From BOG-932 sp965276835 (GTDB lineage Bacteria; Pseudomonadota; Alphaproteobacteria; BOG-932; Roseiterribacteraceae), in the NCBI GenBank assembly GCA_965276835.1, contig OZ255631.1:2604001-2668000 (forward strand): a DNA stretch of 64,000 bases, given 5' to 3'. This document shows positions 45,830-53,370 of the stretch, piece by piece (the first letter of the stretch is position 1; the number at the start of each line of letters is the position of its first letter). Below the pieces are notes generated by a model, which did no database searches, was not told the DNA's origin, and saw nothing but the letters and a program-made list of their open reading frames with translations. The translations under genes were made by a program, and so were the position numbers.

Positions 45830-46579
45830 TCACCCAGCCCCGAACCCGCCATCGATCGACACGATCTCCCCGGTGATATAGGGGGCGGTGTCGCCGGCCA
45901 GGAAGGCGATCAGGGCGGCCACCTCCTCCACCGTGCCGGCGCGCTTGGCGGGGATCATGCCGATGAACTGGGCCTTCACCGCGTCGTCATGCTGCACCAC
46001 GCGGTTGAACATCGCGGTTTCGATCGGGCCGGGGGTCACGGCGTTGACGCGGATGCCGAGCGGGGCGCCCTCCAAAGCTGTCGATTTGGTCAGCCCCTCC
46101 ACCGCGAACTTGCTGGCGGCATAGACCGACCCGCCGCCGCCGAAGCCGACATGGCCGAAGACCGAGCCGATATTCACGATGCTGCCCTTACCTGCCGCCT
46201 TCATCGTGCGGAACTCATGCTTCAGGCTCCACAGCATGCCCAGCACGTTGGTATCGAACACATCCGCATAATGATCTGCCGTCACCTCGGTGATCGGGCT
46301 CAGCCCCTCCTTGCCGGCATTGTTGACGGCGATGTCGAGCCGGCCGAACCAGGCGACCGTGCGGTCGACCAGCGCCTTCACATCGTCCTCATGGCGGATG
46401 TCGGCCTTCACGAACACCGCCTCGGCGCCCAGCGCCACAAGCTCCGCGACCAGCGCGTCACCCTTATCCTGGTGGCGGCCGGACACGACGATGCTGGCCT
46501 GCTGCGCGCCATAGGCCAGGGCGGTGGCGCGGCCGATGCCGGTCAATGCGCCGGTGATCAGAATAACGGGTTTGGTCAT
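45830..46579 (-). CDS. Short-chain dehydrogenase/reductase next to a LysR regulator
   Basis: The 249-residue classical SDR has TGALTGIGRATALAYG (cofactor loop), NNAGKEG, the serine in NIGSVFG and the Y-x-x-x-K pair in YAASKFAVEGLTKS. The arginine after the first strand (SGRHQDK) suggests NADP. It is divergently transcribed from a LysR gene 109 bases away, a common arrangement in which the regulator controls its neighbour. The substrate is unknown. Confidence 0.93.
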   Translation of the reverse strand: MTKPVILITGALTGIGRATALAYGAQQASIVVSGRHQDKGDALVAELVALGAEAVFVKADIRHEDDVKALVDRTVAWFGRLDIAVNNAGKEGLSPITEVTADHYADVFDTNVLGMLWSLKHEFRTMKAAGKGSIVNIGSVFGHVGFGGGGSVYAASKFAVEGLTKSTALEGAPLGIRVNAVTPGPIETAMFNRVVQHDDAVKAQFIGMIPAKRAGTVEEVAALIAFLAGDTAPYITGEIVSIDGGFGAG

Positions 46580-46688
46580 GATATCTCTCCTTGGGGTCAG
46601 CCGTGGGTCACGCTGACCGATGGAGATTTACTCATTCACCGATAATGCAGTAGCCGCCCGTTCCGGCTTTCTGTTATTCATATCTGCC

Positions 46689-47570
46689 ATGAATGACCTC
46701 GCCGCCCTCCGCCTGTTCGTCCGCGTCGCGCGGCGCGGCAGCTTTTCCGCCGCCGGGCGGGAGCTGAACATTCCGCAACCCAGCGTGTCGCGCGCCATCG
46801 CGGACCTGGAGCGGGAGATCGGGGTCGGCCTGCTGACCCGCACCACGCGCGCGGTGACGCTGACCGATGCCGGGGCGGACTTCCTTGCGCGCATCGAGCC
46901 GATTTTGGCGGAGCTGGACGAGGCCGAGCATGCCGCGCGCGGCACGGGGGAGCTGCGCGGCACGCTGCGCGTCGGCCTGTCCTCCAGCTTCGCGATCCGC
47001 GCCGTTATGCCGGCCCTGCCGCATTTCATGGCGCGCCATCCGGCGTTGAACGTGGAATTCATCATGGACGACCGGCGCCAGAACCTGGTGGGCGAAGGGG
47101 TGGACGTGGCCCTGCGCTTCGGCGACCTGCCGGATTCCGCGGCGATCGCCCGGCGCATCGCCGGCTGGCCGCGCATATTGGTGGCCGCCCCGGCCTACCT
47201 CAAGCGCGCCGGCACGCCGCAAACGCCGGTGGAACTGGCGAGCCACAGCGTGATCGCCGGCCCCGCCAGTGGCGGCCAAAGCTGGAGTTTCCGGAAGGAC
47301 GGTAAGACGACCACCGTGCGGGTGGAGGGCCGGCTGACCGTGACGATCAACGAAGTCTCAACCGCCGCCGCCGTCGCCGGCCTGGGCATCGCCGCCATGA
47401 CGCTGGCGGCCTGCGAGCGCGAGCTGGCCGACGGATCGCTGATCAGGCTGCTGCCCGACTGGGACATGGGCACGGCCGACGTGCACGCGGTGTTCGCGGC
47501 GGGACGGGGAGCCAAGCCGGCGGCGCGGGCGTTTGTGGAGTTTCTGGCGGGGGTGTTTGCTGGGCGGTGA
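46689..47570 (+). CDS. LysR-family transcriptional regulator
   Basis: The 293-residue protein has an N-terminal winged helix-turn-helix (LRLFVRVARRGSFSAAGRELNIPQPSVSRAIADLE) and a C-terminal effector-binding domain of the type found in the DhcR/CrgA-like group (GTLRVGLSSSFAIRAVMPALPHFMARHPALNVEF in part). I chose the ATG at 46689 (MNDLAALRLF). It is divergent from the SDR gene and probably regulates it. The effector is unknown. Confidence 0.95.
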   Translation: MNDLAALRLFVRVARRGSFSAAGRELNIPQPSVSRAIADLEREIGVGLLTRTTRAVTLTDAGADFLARIEPILAELDEAEHAARGTGELRGTLRVGLSSSFAIRAVMPALPHFMARHPALNVEFIMDDRRQNLVGEGVDVALRFGDLPDSAAIARRIAGWPRILVAAPAYLKRAGTPQTPVELASHSVIAGPASGGQSWSFRKDGKTTTVRVEGRLTVTINEVSTAAAVAGLGIAAMTLAACERELADGSLIRLLPDWDMGTADVHAVFAAGRGAKPAARAFVEFLAGVFAGR

Positions 47571-47604
47571 GTAAGACGTAAGCCAATCATTTCTGGATTG
47601 AGGT

Positions 47605-47661
47605 TGCTATAATCGCCCCTCATAGCGATATTCTAGGAGTTCGCTATTTAGCGATTTCGCT
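47605..47661 (+). promoter_or_regulatory. Extended -10 promoter and palindromic operators of the zeta-type module
   Basis: TGCTATAAT (47605-47613) is an extended -10 element with a perfect hexamer. Downstream lie a perfect inverted repeat ATAGCGA (47622-47628)/TCGCTAT (47641-47647) and a second palindrome AGCGA-TT-TCGCT (47650-47661). They sit between the promoter and the first gene (ATG at 47676), the normal position for autoregulation of toxin-antitoxin operons. Confidence 0.6.
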
Positions 47662-47675
47662 GTTATGGAATCGGA

Positions 47676-47918
47676 ATGAACAAACTTCAGCTTCATACAC
47701 TCCCCAAGGCGAAACGCGCGTCATCCAAAGCCTCGCACATCATTGAGAAGAGGCTGCGGAACGACGCGGGCGAGGTCGTCAAAGTTCACGCTATCGACGC
47801 CAACAGCCAGAGTTTCGGGGACGACTTTCTTTACGTGTTCAAACGGAACGTAAAGAAGGCGAGGGAAGAAAATAAAGAGCGGTTTGGCTCGCCTGATCGT
47901 GTCACCAAGGCCTCCTGA
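47676..47918 (+). CDS. Small protein paired with a zeta-type kinase, possible antitoxin
   Basis: The 80-residue protein is basic (LPKAKRASSKASHIIEKRL) with a C-terminal charged helix (FKRNVKKAREENKERFG). I do not recognise a named family. It precedes a zeta-toxin-like ATPase gene and overlaps it by up to 35 bases, so by context it could be the antitoxin. The palindromes before it support autoregulation. Its base composition is more AT-rich than that of the flanking genes. Confidence 0.7.
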   Translation: MNKLQLHTLPKAKRASSKASHIIEKRLRNDAGEVVKVHAIDANSQSFGDDFLYVFKRNVKKAREENKERFGSPDRVTKAS

Positions 47919-48540
47919 GGCTCCCACTTTCTGGATTATCGCGGGCGCTAATGGCTCAGGTAAGAGCAGCGCCTACGATCGCATGTCTATCGATGCACCT
48001 GAGGGCTCCGTCTGGATCATAAATCCGGATTTGCTTACCGCACGCATTCATGGCCAGGAGCTATTACCACAAAACGACGCCAATCTTCAGGCAGTCCGCC
48101 GTATCGAGAAGTGGCTACGCGCATCTATCATGGCGCACCAATCAGTTGGTGTGGAGACCGTGCTATCGACACCGAAATACCGGAAACTTGTCAGGCTTGC
48201 TAAACGCCGCGGATTTCGTGTTCGGCTTATCTACGTTACACTGAAAAGCGCCGAATTAAATATAGAGCGGGTGGCCGTTCGGGTCGCCAAAGGCGGCCAT
48301 CACGTGCCGGATGAAAAGATTATCGATCGCAGACGACGGTCTTTTCAAGAGCTGCCCTGGTTTCTTGCCCATGCCGACCAAGCCGAAATTCTAGACAACT
48401 CGGGCGCCGAACCCCGGCTTGTAGCCAATAAAACCGGCAACACGATTGCGGTGGCTGAAAACATCCCTCTAGAGCTAGACCAAGCCATCGACCGTGTCGT
48501 TTCTGGAGACCTACGCCCCTCAGCGCAATTGCAAGCTTAG
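47884..48540 (+). CDS. Zeta-toxin-like P-loop kinase/ATPase
   Basis: The 218-residue product has the Walker A loop G21-A-N-G-S-G-K-S28 after a hydrophobic strand (FWIIA), then INPDLLTARI, VETVLSTPKYRKLV and RLIYVTLKSAELNIERVAVRVAKGGHHVPDEKI with the conserved arginine of zeta-type kinases. Zeta toxins phosphorylate UDP-N-acetylglucosamine or related substrates; this subgroup is poorly characterised. The start may be TTG at 47884 or GTG at 47899. Its 3' end directly abuts a truncated gene on the other strand, a recombination scar. Confidence 0.85.
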   Translation: MARLIVSPRPPEAPTFWIIAGANGSGKSSAYDRMSIDAPEGSVWIINPDLLTARIHGQELLPQNDANLQAVRRIEKWLRASIMAHQSVGVETVLSTPKYRKLVRLAKRRGFRVRLIYVTLKSAELNIERVAVRVAKGGHHVPDEKIIDRRRRSFQELPWFLAHADQAEILDNSGAEPRLVANKTGNTIAVAENIPLELDQAIDRVVSGDLRPSAQLQA

Positions 48541-48749
48541 GGTAGCCCGACGCGCAGGATCGCCAGCTCCCGAAGATCCGGCGGCAACCCGCCGGGCGCA
48601 AAGAACGCGGCCGCATATTTGCCATAGGCCTCAAACACCGCCGGCGACGTGCCCGCCAGCATGCGCATGACATTGATCGGCGCCTTATCGACCGCCGCCT
48701 TGACCTCCGGCGTCAGGTCCTCGGGCTTGGCATATGGGATGCGCGGCAT
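48537..48749 (-). pseudogene. Truncated carboxymuconolactone-decarboxylase-family gene
   Basis: From the ATG at 48749, with AGGGGA upstream, the frame encodes about 70 residues starting MPRIPYAKPEDLTPEVKAA and reaching LPPDLRELAILRVG, the typical N-terminal half of a CMD/AhpD-like protein. Homologues continue for about 100 more residues, including the C-x-x-C/H active-site region. Here the frame ends after two foreign residues (LP) exactly where the zeta-type gene ends on the other strand. It is therefore a 3'-truncated remnant. The frame is also continuous with the metallophosphoesterase fragment upstream. Confidence 0.8.
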
Positions 48750-49244
48750 GATTGGGTTCCCCTGGGTTCTTTTGGGGAGTTTGAGCGTGGTGGGAGGGGG
48801 CGGCAAACCTAGGCCGTCAACGATGAGCATCATCTGCTCTACCATGAGATCCGTAAACATCGGCTTCCAGGCGGCCCTAGAAGTGATATCACCTGAAACA
48901 ATAAGTAAGCCCACTTGCTGATTAGTTGCTTCTTTGACATCCGTTAAAATGACAGACGCCAAGTCATATGCGGGGCCCCCAACACGGGGTTCGTCGCCCG
49001 ACATCAAGAATGCATGGTCGTCCTTTCCAAAATGGATATCTGATATATGGACCAGTGTCGGGGAAATCCGCGCTTCTCGCTCATTGACAATTACCGGAAG
49101 CGCGGGTTCGTCGTTGGCTAACGTCCCCTCGGCCATAATAAGTAGCAATGTCGAGCTACCGATTTGGTTCGCAAACTCGGCATTGTACGAGATTTCATAA
49201 ATCGGTTCTGCAAGCCGGAACCAGACTGGCAGGGCAATCTGCAT
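48750..49244 (-). pseudogene. Truncated calcineurin-like metallophosphoesterase gene
   Basis: The frame from the ATG at 49244 encodes an unrecognised leader of about 67 residues, then the first two metallophosphoesterase motifs, D-x-H in LVHISDIHFG and GD in LLIVSGDITSRA. It reaches a helix ending in VDGLGLPPPP where homologues would soon reach GNHD. The GNHD, H and GHxH motifs are missing, and the frame runs directly into the CMD remnant. It is therefore a 3'-truncated, presumably inactive gene. Its start overlaps the DUF262 gene by about 50 bases. Confidence 0.75.
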
Positions 49245-50124
49245 CAGTCGCCTCTTGTCCTTTTTCAACTTCCGCTGCCAGCCCTTTGACAAAATGTTCT
49301 GCAAATTTAGCAACCACCTCTTCTTTTCCTTTGAGCAGATTTGGTTGCTGAAAATAACTCATCAGCGTAATAAAAGATTGAGTTACAGAACGATTCCTGA
49401 ATACCTTAGATCCTTCCGGGATAGCAACTGCAAGGAAGTCGAGTGCCGAACGAATCCTCTTAGCAACTTCAGATTGCTCAGAAAAACTTGCTTGGCTTTC
49501 AAAAACTTGCTTGACGTCTACAAATCTGAGACCCGCCCCAACGCCTTCAACCGCTAACGTTGCGACCTTAGCCATGACGTCGAAATGCGCATATCGCTTA
49601 TCGTTGAAATAGACATGCTTTTGAAAGAATTTGTGGTTCGATTGCTTTTTGCAAAACGCTTTCAGCTTACTTTGAATAGCGTTTAGCTTCTCGCTTGAAT
49701 TGAGTTGCAATCCGCTCTGAAGACGCAAGAAGAATTCCGTTAGATCTTGATCTGACGCATCGAGTATCTCGTCATAATCGATCTCGAAATCATCTATTTT
49801 ATCGGACACGTCAGCCGATAGGGCCTTGTAGGTTTTTCCTCCAAATTCATTTGCGGTCTCGTCGGACAGTTCCAACTCGCCAGAAAGGAACTCAATTATT
49901 GTAGCCAGTCGTTGCTGCCCATCCACGACTTCATAGGTCTGAGGACTGGTCGATATAACGGCAAAGTAGAATTTTGGTAATCGCCATCCACGCAGAATCG
50001 AGTCGATAAGCAACTGCTTACGCGCCAAATCCCAGACTTCTTCGCGCTGCCAATCAGGAATTTCGTATCTGTCACGGCGCTTATAAATTTTGTCGAGTTC
50101 GCGTTTGTCTGAACGCATCTTCAT
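49195..50124 (-). CDS. DUF262 (GmrS-like N-terminal domain) protein
   Basis: The 309-residue protein has the DUF262 signature: IPDWQREEVW at 22-31 and the nucleotide-binding motif D68-G-Q-Q-R72, followed by the LQSGLQLNSSEKLNAI segment. DUF262 is the NTPase-like half of GmrSD-type type IV restriction enzymes and occurs in other defence proteins. No HNH/DUF1524 nuclease half is present. The C-terminus (CPASLVPACRTDL after QEATDAD) looks shortened relative to the family. GAGG precedes the ATG. Composition is AT-rich compared with the neighbours. Confidence 0.85.
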   Translation of the reverse strand: MKMRSDKRELDKIYKRRDRYEIPDWQREEVWDLARKQLLIDSILRGWRLPKFYFAVISTSPQTYEVVDGQQRLATIIEFLSGELELSDETANEFGGKTYKALSADVSDKIDDFEIDYDEILDASDQDLTEFFLRLQSGLQLNSSEKLNAIQSKLKAFCKKQSNHKFFQKHVYFNDKRYAHFDVMAKVATLAVEGVGAGLRFVDVKQVFESQASFSEQSEVAKRIRSALDFLAVAIPEGSKVFRNRSVTQSFITLMSYFQQPNLLKGKEEVVAKFAEHFVKGLAAEVEKGQEATDADCPASLVPACRTDL

Positions 50125-50481
50125 TCTAGAACCTCATTAGCGCTGCCGTTCCGTACAATGTGGATAGAGTGAACAAGCTTAAATGTGGAGTCTCCCGAAC
50201 TTTCCGGCACAATTGGCTTGTCCATAGGTCGCCCTGTCCGAGTTCGAAACTAATGGCGAGCCACCTCCCATCGGCACGGTGTAGTCGAGGCGAAGTTCGC
50301 TGAGGCGCGGCGCATGCGCCAAGGAGCGCACACGAACCGCTACCTGCCTTACTGCGCCGGCGCGAGAGTGCAGAGCGCAACGCTAGGCAGCCAGATCGCG
50401 GGCAGCGCCCCCTCCAACGTCGAACGCTTCATTTCGACGTCTTACCCATGGAGCGATGCGCCGTTGCGGTGGCAATTAACC
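50125..50481. other. Non-coding stretch between the DUF262 gene and purA
   Basis: About 357 bases without a supportable gene. The composition changes here from the AT-rich island to the high-GC chromosome. A short open frame on the minus strand (50126-50380) has no family character. No tRNA, clear repeat or integration-site copy was recognised. Confidence 0.6.
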
Positions 50482-51777
50482 TCACCGCCCCTCGAACGGA
50501 TCGCTCATCAGCACCGTGTCGTCCCGCTGCGGGCTGGTGGACAGCAGCGTCACCGGGCGTTCGATCAGTTCTTCCAGGCGGCGCACATATTTGATGGCCT
50601 GGGCCGGAAGTTGGCCCCAGGTGCGGGCGCCCTGGGTGCTTTCGCTCCACCCTTCCATTGTCTCATAGATCGGCGTCACCGCCGCTTGGGCTTCCTCGCC
50701 GGCCGGCAGGTAATCGATGCGTTTGCCGTTCAGCATATAGCCGACGCAGACCTCGATCTTTTCCAGCCCGTCCAGCACGTCCAGCTTGGTCAGGGCCACG
50801 CCGTCAACGCCGCTGATCTTGAGCGCCTGGCGCACCATGGCGGCGTCGAACCAGCCGCAGCGGCGCTTGCGGCCGGTCACGGTGCCGAATTCCTTGCCCT
50901 TTTCGCCCAGATACTGGCCGGTCTCGTCGGTCAGCTCGGTCGGGAACGGGCCGGAGCCGACGCGGGTGGTATAGGCCTTGGCGATGCCCAGCACGTAATG
51001 CAGGGCGGAGAGCGTCATGCCGCTGCCGGTCGCGGCCTGGCCGGCCACGGTGTTAGATGAGGTGACGAACGGATAGGTGCCGTGGTCCACGTCCAGCATG
51101 GCCGCCTGCGCGCCCTCGAACAGGATGCGCTTGCCGGCCTTGCGCTCCTCCTCCAGCCGCTGCCACGCCACGCCGGCATAGGGCAGAATGGCCTTCGCCA
51201 CCTCCGTCACCTTGGCGTGGATCTCGTCGTAATCGAACTCCTCGGCGCCGTATCCGCGCAGGACGGCGTTGTGGTGGAACACCAGGTCCTTCAGCTTGCG
51301 CGCCAGCACCCGGGGCTCACCCAGGTCGCAGACGCGCAGGCCGCGGCGGGCCACCTTGTCCTCATAGGCCGGGCCGATGCCGCGGCCGGTGGTGCCCAGC
51401 TTCGCATCGCCGCGGGCGGCTTCGCGCGCCCGGTCGACCGCGCCGTGCATCGGCAGGATCAGCGTGGCGTTTTCCGCCAGCAGCAGGGTTTCCGGGGTGA
51501 CGGTCACGCCCTTTTCGCGGATCCTGTCGATCTCGCCGAGCAAGGCCCAGGGGTCCACCACCACGCCGTTGCCGATGACCGACAGCTTACCCGGGCGCAC
51601 GACGCCGGAGGGCAGCAGCGACAGCTTGAACTCCTGGTTGCCGATGACCAGCGTGTGGCCGGCATTGTGCCCGCCCTGGAACCGCACCACCACCTCGGCG
51701 CGGCTGGACAGCCAATCCACGATCTTGCCCTTACCCTCGTCGCCCCACTGGACCCCGACGACCACGACGTTTGCCAT
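50482..51777 (-). CDS. purA: Adenylosuccinate synthetase
   Basis: PurA joins IMP and aspartate with GTP in AMP synthesis. The 431 residues are full length. The N-terminal VVGVQWGDEGKGKIVDWL (P-loop GDEGKGK), the GGHNAGHTLV block, GTTGRGIGPAYEDKVARRG and the C-terminal QLPAQAIKYVRRLEELI are diagnostic. AAGG precedes the ATG. hisZ lies upstream on the same strand, separated by a repeat. Confidence 0.98.
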   Translation of the reverse strand: MANVVVVGVQWGDEGKGKIVDWLSSRAEVVVRFQGGHNAGHTLVIGNQEFKLSLLPSGVVRPGKLSVIGNGVVVDPWALLGEIDRIREKGVTVTPETLLLAENATLILPMHGAVDRAREAARGDAKLGTTGRGIGPAYEDKVARRGLRVCDLGEPRVLARKLKDLVFHHNAVLRGYGAEEFDYDEIHAKVTEVAKAILPYAGVAWQRLEEERKAGKRILFEGAQAAMLDVDHGTYPFVTSSNTVAGQAATGSGMTLSALHYVLGIAKAYTTRVGSGPFPTELTDETGQYLGEKGKEFGTVTGRKRRCGWFDAAMVRQALKISGVDGVALTKLDVLDGLEKIEVCVGYMLNGKRIDYLPAGEEAQAAVTPIYETMEGWSESTQGARTWGQLPAQAIKYVRRLEELIERPVTLLSTSPQRDDTVLMSDPFEGR

Positions 51778-51834
51778 TTAACCTTGTCCTATCCCATTTC
51801 CGTCATTCCCGCGCGGGCGGGAAGCCAAGAATTT

Positions 51835-51963
51835 TTAGCCACAGAATTTTTAGCCACAGATGAACACAGATTTACGCAGATCAAATCCAAGTCTTTTCGC
51901 CTTCGGCGATTGCAGCCCGCGCAGCGGGAAAAACATCTGCGTTAATCTGTGGCTAAAATTCTT
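51835..51963. repeat. Inverted repeat of the ATCTGTGGCTAA family
   Basis: AGAATTTTTAGCCACAGAT (51843-51861) and ATCTGTGGCTAAAATTCT (51946-51963 region) form the outer stem, with ATTTACGCAGAT/ATCTGCGTTAAT (51870-51881, 51935-51946) continuing it. A 15-base unit GAATTTTTAGCCACA is also tandemly repeated at the left edge. The arm sequence matches the innermost arms of the nested element at 21222-21453. It fills most of the purA-hisZ gap. Confidence 0.8.
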
Positions 51964-51986
51964 AATTTTGATCCCTGTCCTCGCTG

Positions 51987-53153
51987 TCACACCGCCGCCG
52001 GCTCAGCCCCAGCCGCGGTCAGCACAAACCCGCAGCCCAGGCGCTTTGCCTCCGCCGTATTGTCGCCCGCGCCGGTCAGGCCGGCCACCACGACCCAGCC
52101 GGCCTTGCGCAGGCGGTGGGCGTCGGCCGGGGTGCTGCCCAAAGGCAGGAAGACGCGGCGTACCTGCTCCAGATGCGGGGCGGCCTTGGCGATGGCGTCG
52201 GCGAACAGGCTGAAGCCGACGGCGGGTTCGCCGCCGTTCGGTCCGTTGGCCGCCTCGCCGCCGATGCGGTAACGGCCGCCGCGGCCAAGTTCCCGCCGCG
52301 AACCGCGGGCGAAGACGGTGAAGCTGAGGCCCGTCTGGTATTCGAAGCCGTGCCGCTCCAGCGGGTCGACGGTCAGCTTGACCTCGGGATGGGTCAGCCG
52401 CAGCAGGCGGATGGTCTCGACCAGGCGCTCCACCGTCGGGCGGGCGCTGTCGGGCAGGCCGATGGCGGCAAGTTTCTTCAGGGCCTTTTCGGCCGGGCCG
52501 GCGACATCCAGCAGGCTGAGCAGCAGCGGCCCGATGTCAGGCGCGGCGCCCGCCACCGTGGTGTCGCGGTGGGTCAGCGCCAGGGCCAGCGCGCGCTCCT
52601 TGTCGCCGGTCACGCCATAGGCGGCGAAGATGGTGGGCACGAGCGTGGGCAGGTTGAGGTCGATCGACAGGCCGAGAACGCCGAGGCCACCCAGCGCGTC
52701 GATCGCCAGGCCGATAATCTCCGCATCCGCGCCGGGCTCCAAACTGCCGATCAGTTCGCAGCCGATCTGGCGGAACTGCCGCTCAGGGGAAAGCTGCGCC
52801 CCGCCGACGCGCAGGACCTCGCCGGAATAGCTGAGCCGCAAGGGGCGTGGCGCCTTGACCAGGCGGGTGGCGGACAGGCGGGCGACTTGGAGCGTCATGT
52901 CGGCGCGGATCGCCATCATGCGCTGCGATTCCGGGTCCAGCAGGCGGAAGGTCTGCAGCGACCAGGCCCGGCCGACGCCCGACAGCAGGCTCTCCTCGAA
53001 CTCGGCCAGCGGCGGCTTCACCCGCTCGTAGCCGTGCGCCCGGAACACCCCCATGGCATGCTCCACCAACGCCGCCTCACGCTCGGCATCGGGCGGCAGC
53101 AAATCATGCAGCCCGGCGGGCAGCAATGCGAGTTCGGCGTTCAGCGAGTCCAT
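51987..53153 (-). CDS. hisZ: ATP phosphoribosyltransferase regulatory subunit HisZ
   Basis: HisZ is a histidyl-tRNA-synthetase-like protein that activates the short form of HisG in the first step of histidine synthesis. The 388-residue protein has the class II synthetase core (LLPAGLHDLLPPDAERE, YERVKPPLAEFEESLLSG, LRLSYSGEVLR) and GRGGRY near the C-terminus. I chose the ATG at 53153 (MDSLNAELALLP). hisG is not in the window. The purA neighbour is usual in Alphaproteobacteria. Confidence 0.93.
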   Translation of the reverse strand: MDSLNAELALLPAGLHDLLPPDAEREAALVEHAMGVFRAHGYERVKPPLAEFEESLLSGVGRAWSLQTFRLLDPESQRMMAIRADMTLQVARLSATRLVKAPRPLRLSYSGEVLRVGGAQLSPERQFRQIGCELIGSLEPGADAEIIGLAIDALGGLGVLGLSIDLNLPTLVPTIFAAYGVTGDKERALALALTHRDTTVAGAAPDIGPLLLSLLDVAGPAEKALKKLAAIGLPDSARPTVERLVETIRLLRLTHPEVKLTVDPLERHGFEYQTGLSFTVFARGSRRELGRGGRYRIGGEAANGPNGGEPAVGFSLFADAIAKAAPHLEQVRRVFLPLGSTPADAHRLRKAGWVVVAGLTGAGDNTAEAKRLGCGFVLTAAGAEPAAV

Positions 53154-53194
53154 CGGATTCAGCGTGTTTTCGGGCGTACGCGACGGTCTACCCC

Positions 53195-53337
53195 TTAAAC
53201 CCCTCGCCCGCAACGCGGGAGAGGGAGGGGCCCATTATGAAATAATGGGAGGGTGAGGGGGCTTTGGCCTGCACGGTGCAGCCCCCTCACCCGCCGGCTT
53301 TGCCGGCACCCTCTCCCGCCAAGCGGGCGAGGGCTAA
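53195..53337. repeat. Multi-hairpin GC-rich intergenic repeat
   Basis: Outer arms CCCTCGCCCGC...GCGGGAGAGGG (about 53199-53226) and CCCTCTCCCGCC...GCGGGCGAGGG (53309-53333) enclose two inner hairpins: CCCATTAT-GAA-ATAATGGG (53231-53249) and GGGTGAGGGGGCT/AGCCCCCTCACCC (from 53251 and ending at 53292). The arrangement resembles REP-type palindromic units. It lies between serA and hisZ, which are on the same strand, and could act as a transcription boundary. Confidence 0.8.
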
Positions 53338-53370
53338 AGAAGACAGCCGCCCCACCAGGGGCGACCATTC

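Noticed and set aside
50126..50380. Minus-strand 84-codon frame in the gap before purA
   Set aside because: No ribosome site, no recognisable domain, and arginine/serine-rich composition typical of a spurious frame.
47571..50481. An integrated prophage or integrative element
   Set aside because: No integrase, transposase, tRNA target or direct-repeat ends were found; only the AT-rich composition and truncated genes point to transfer.
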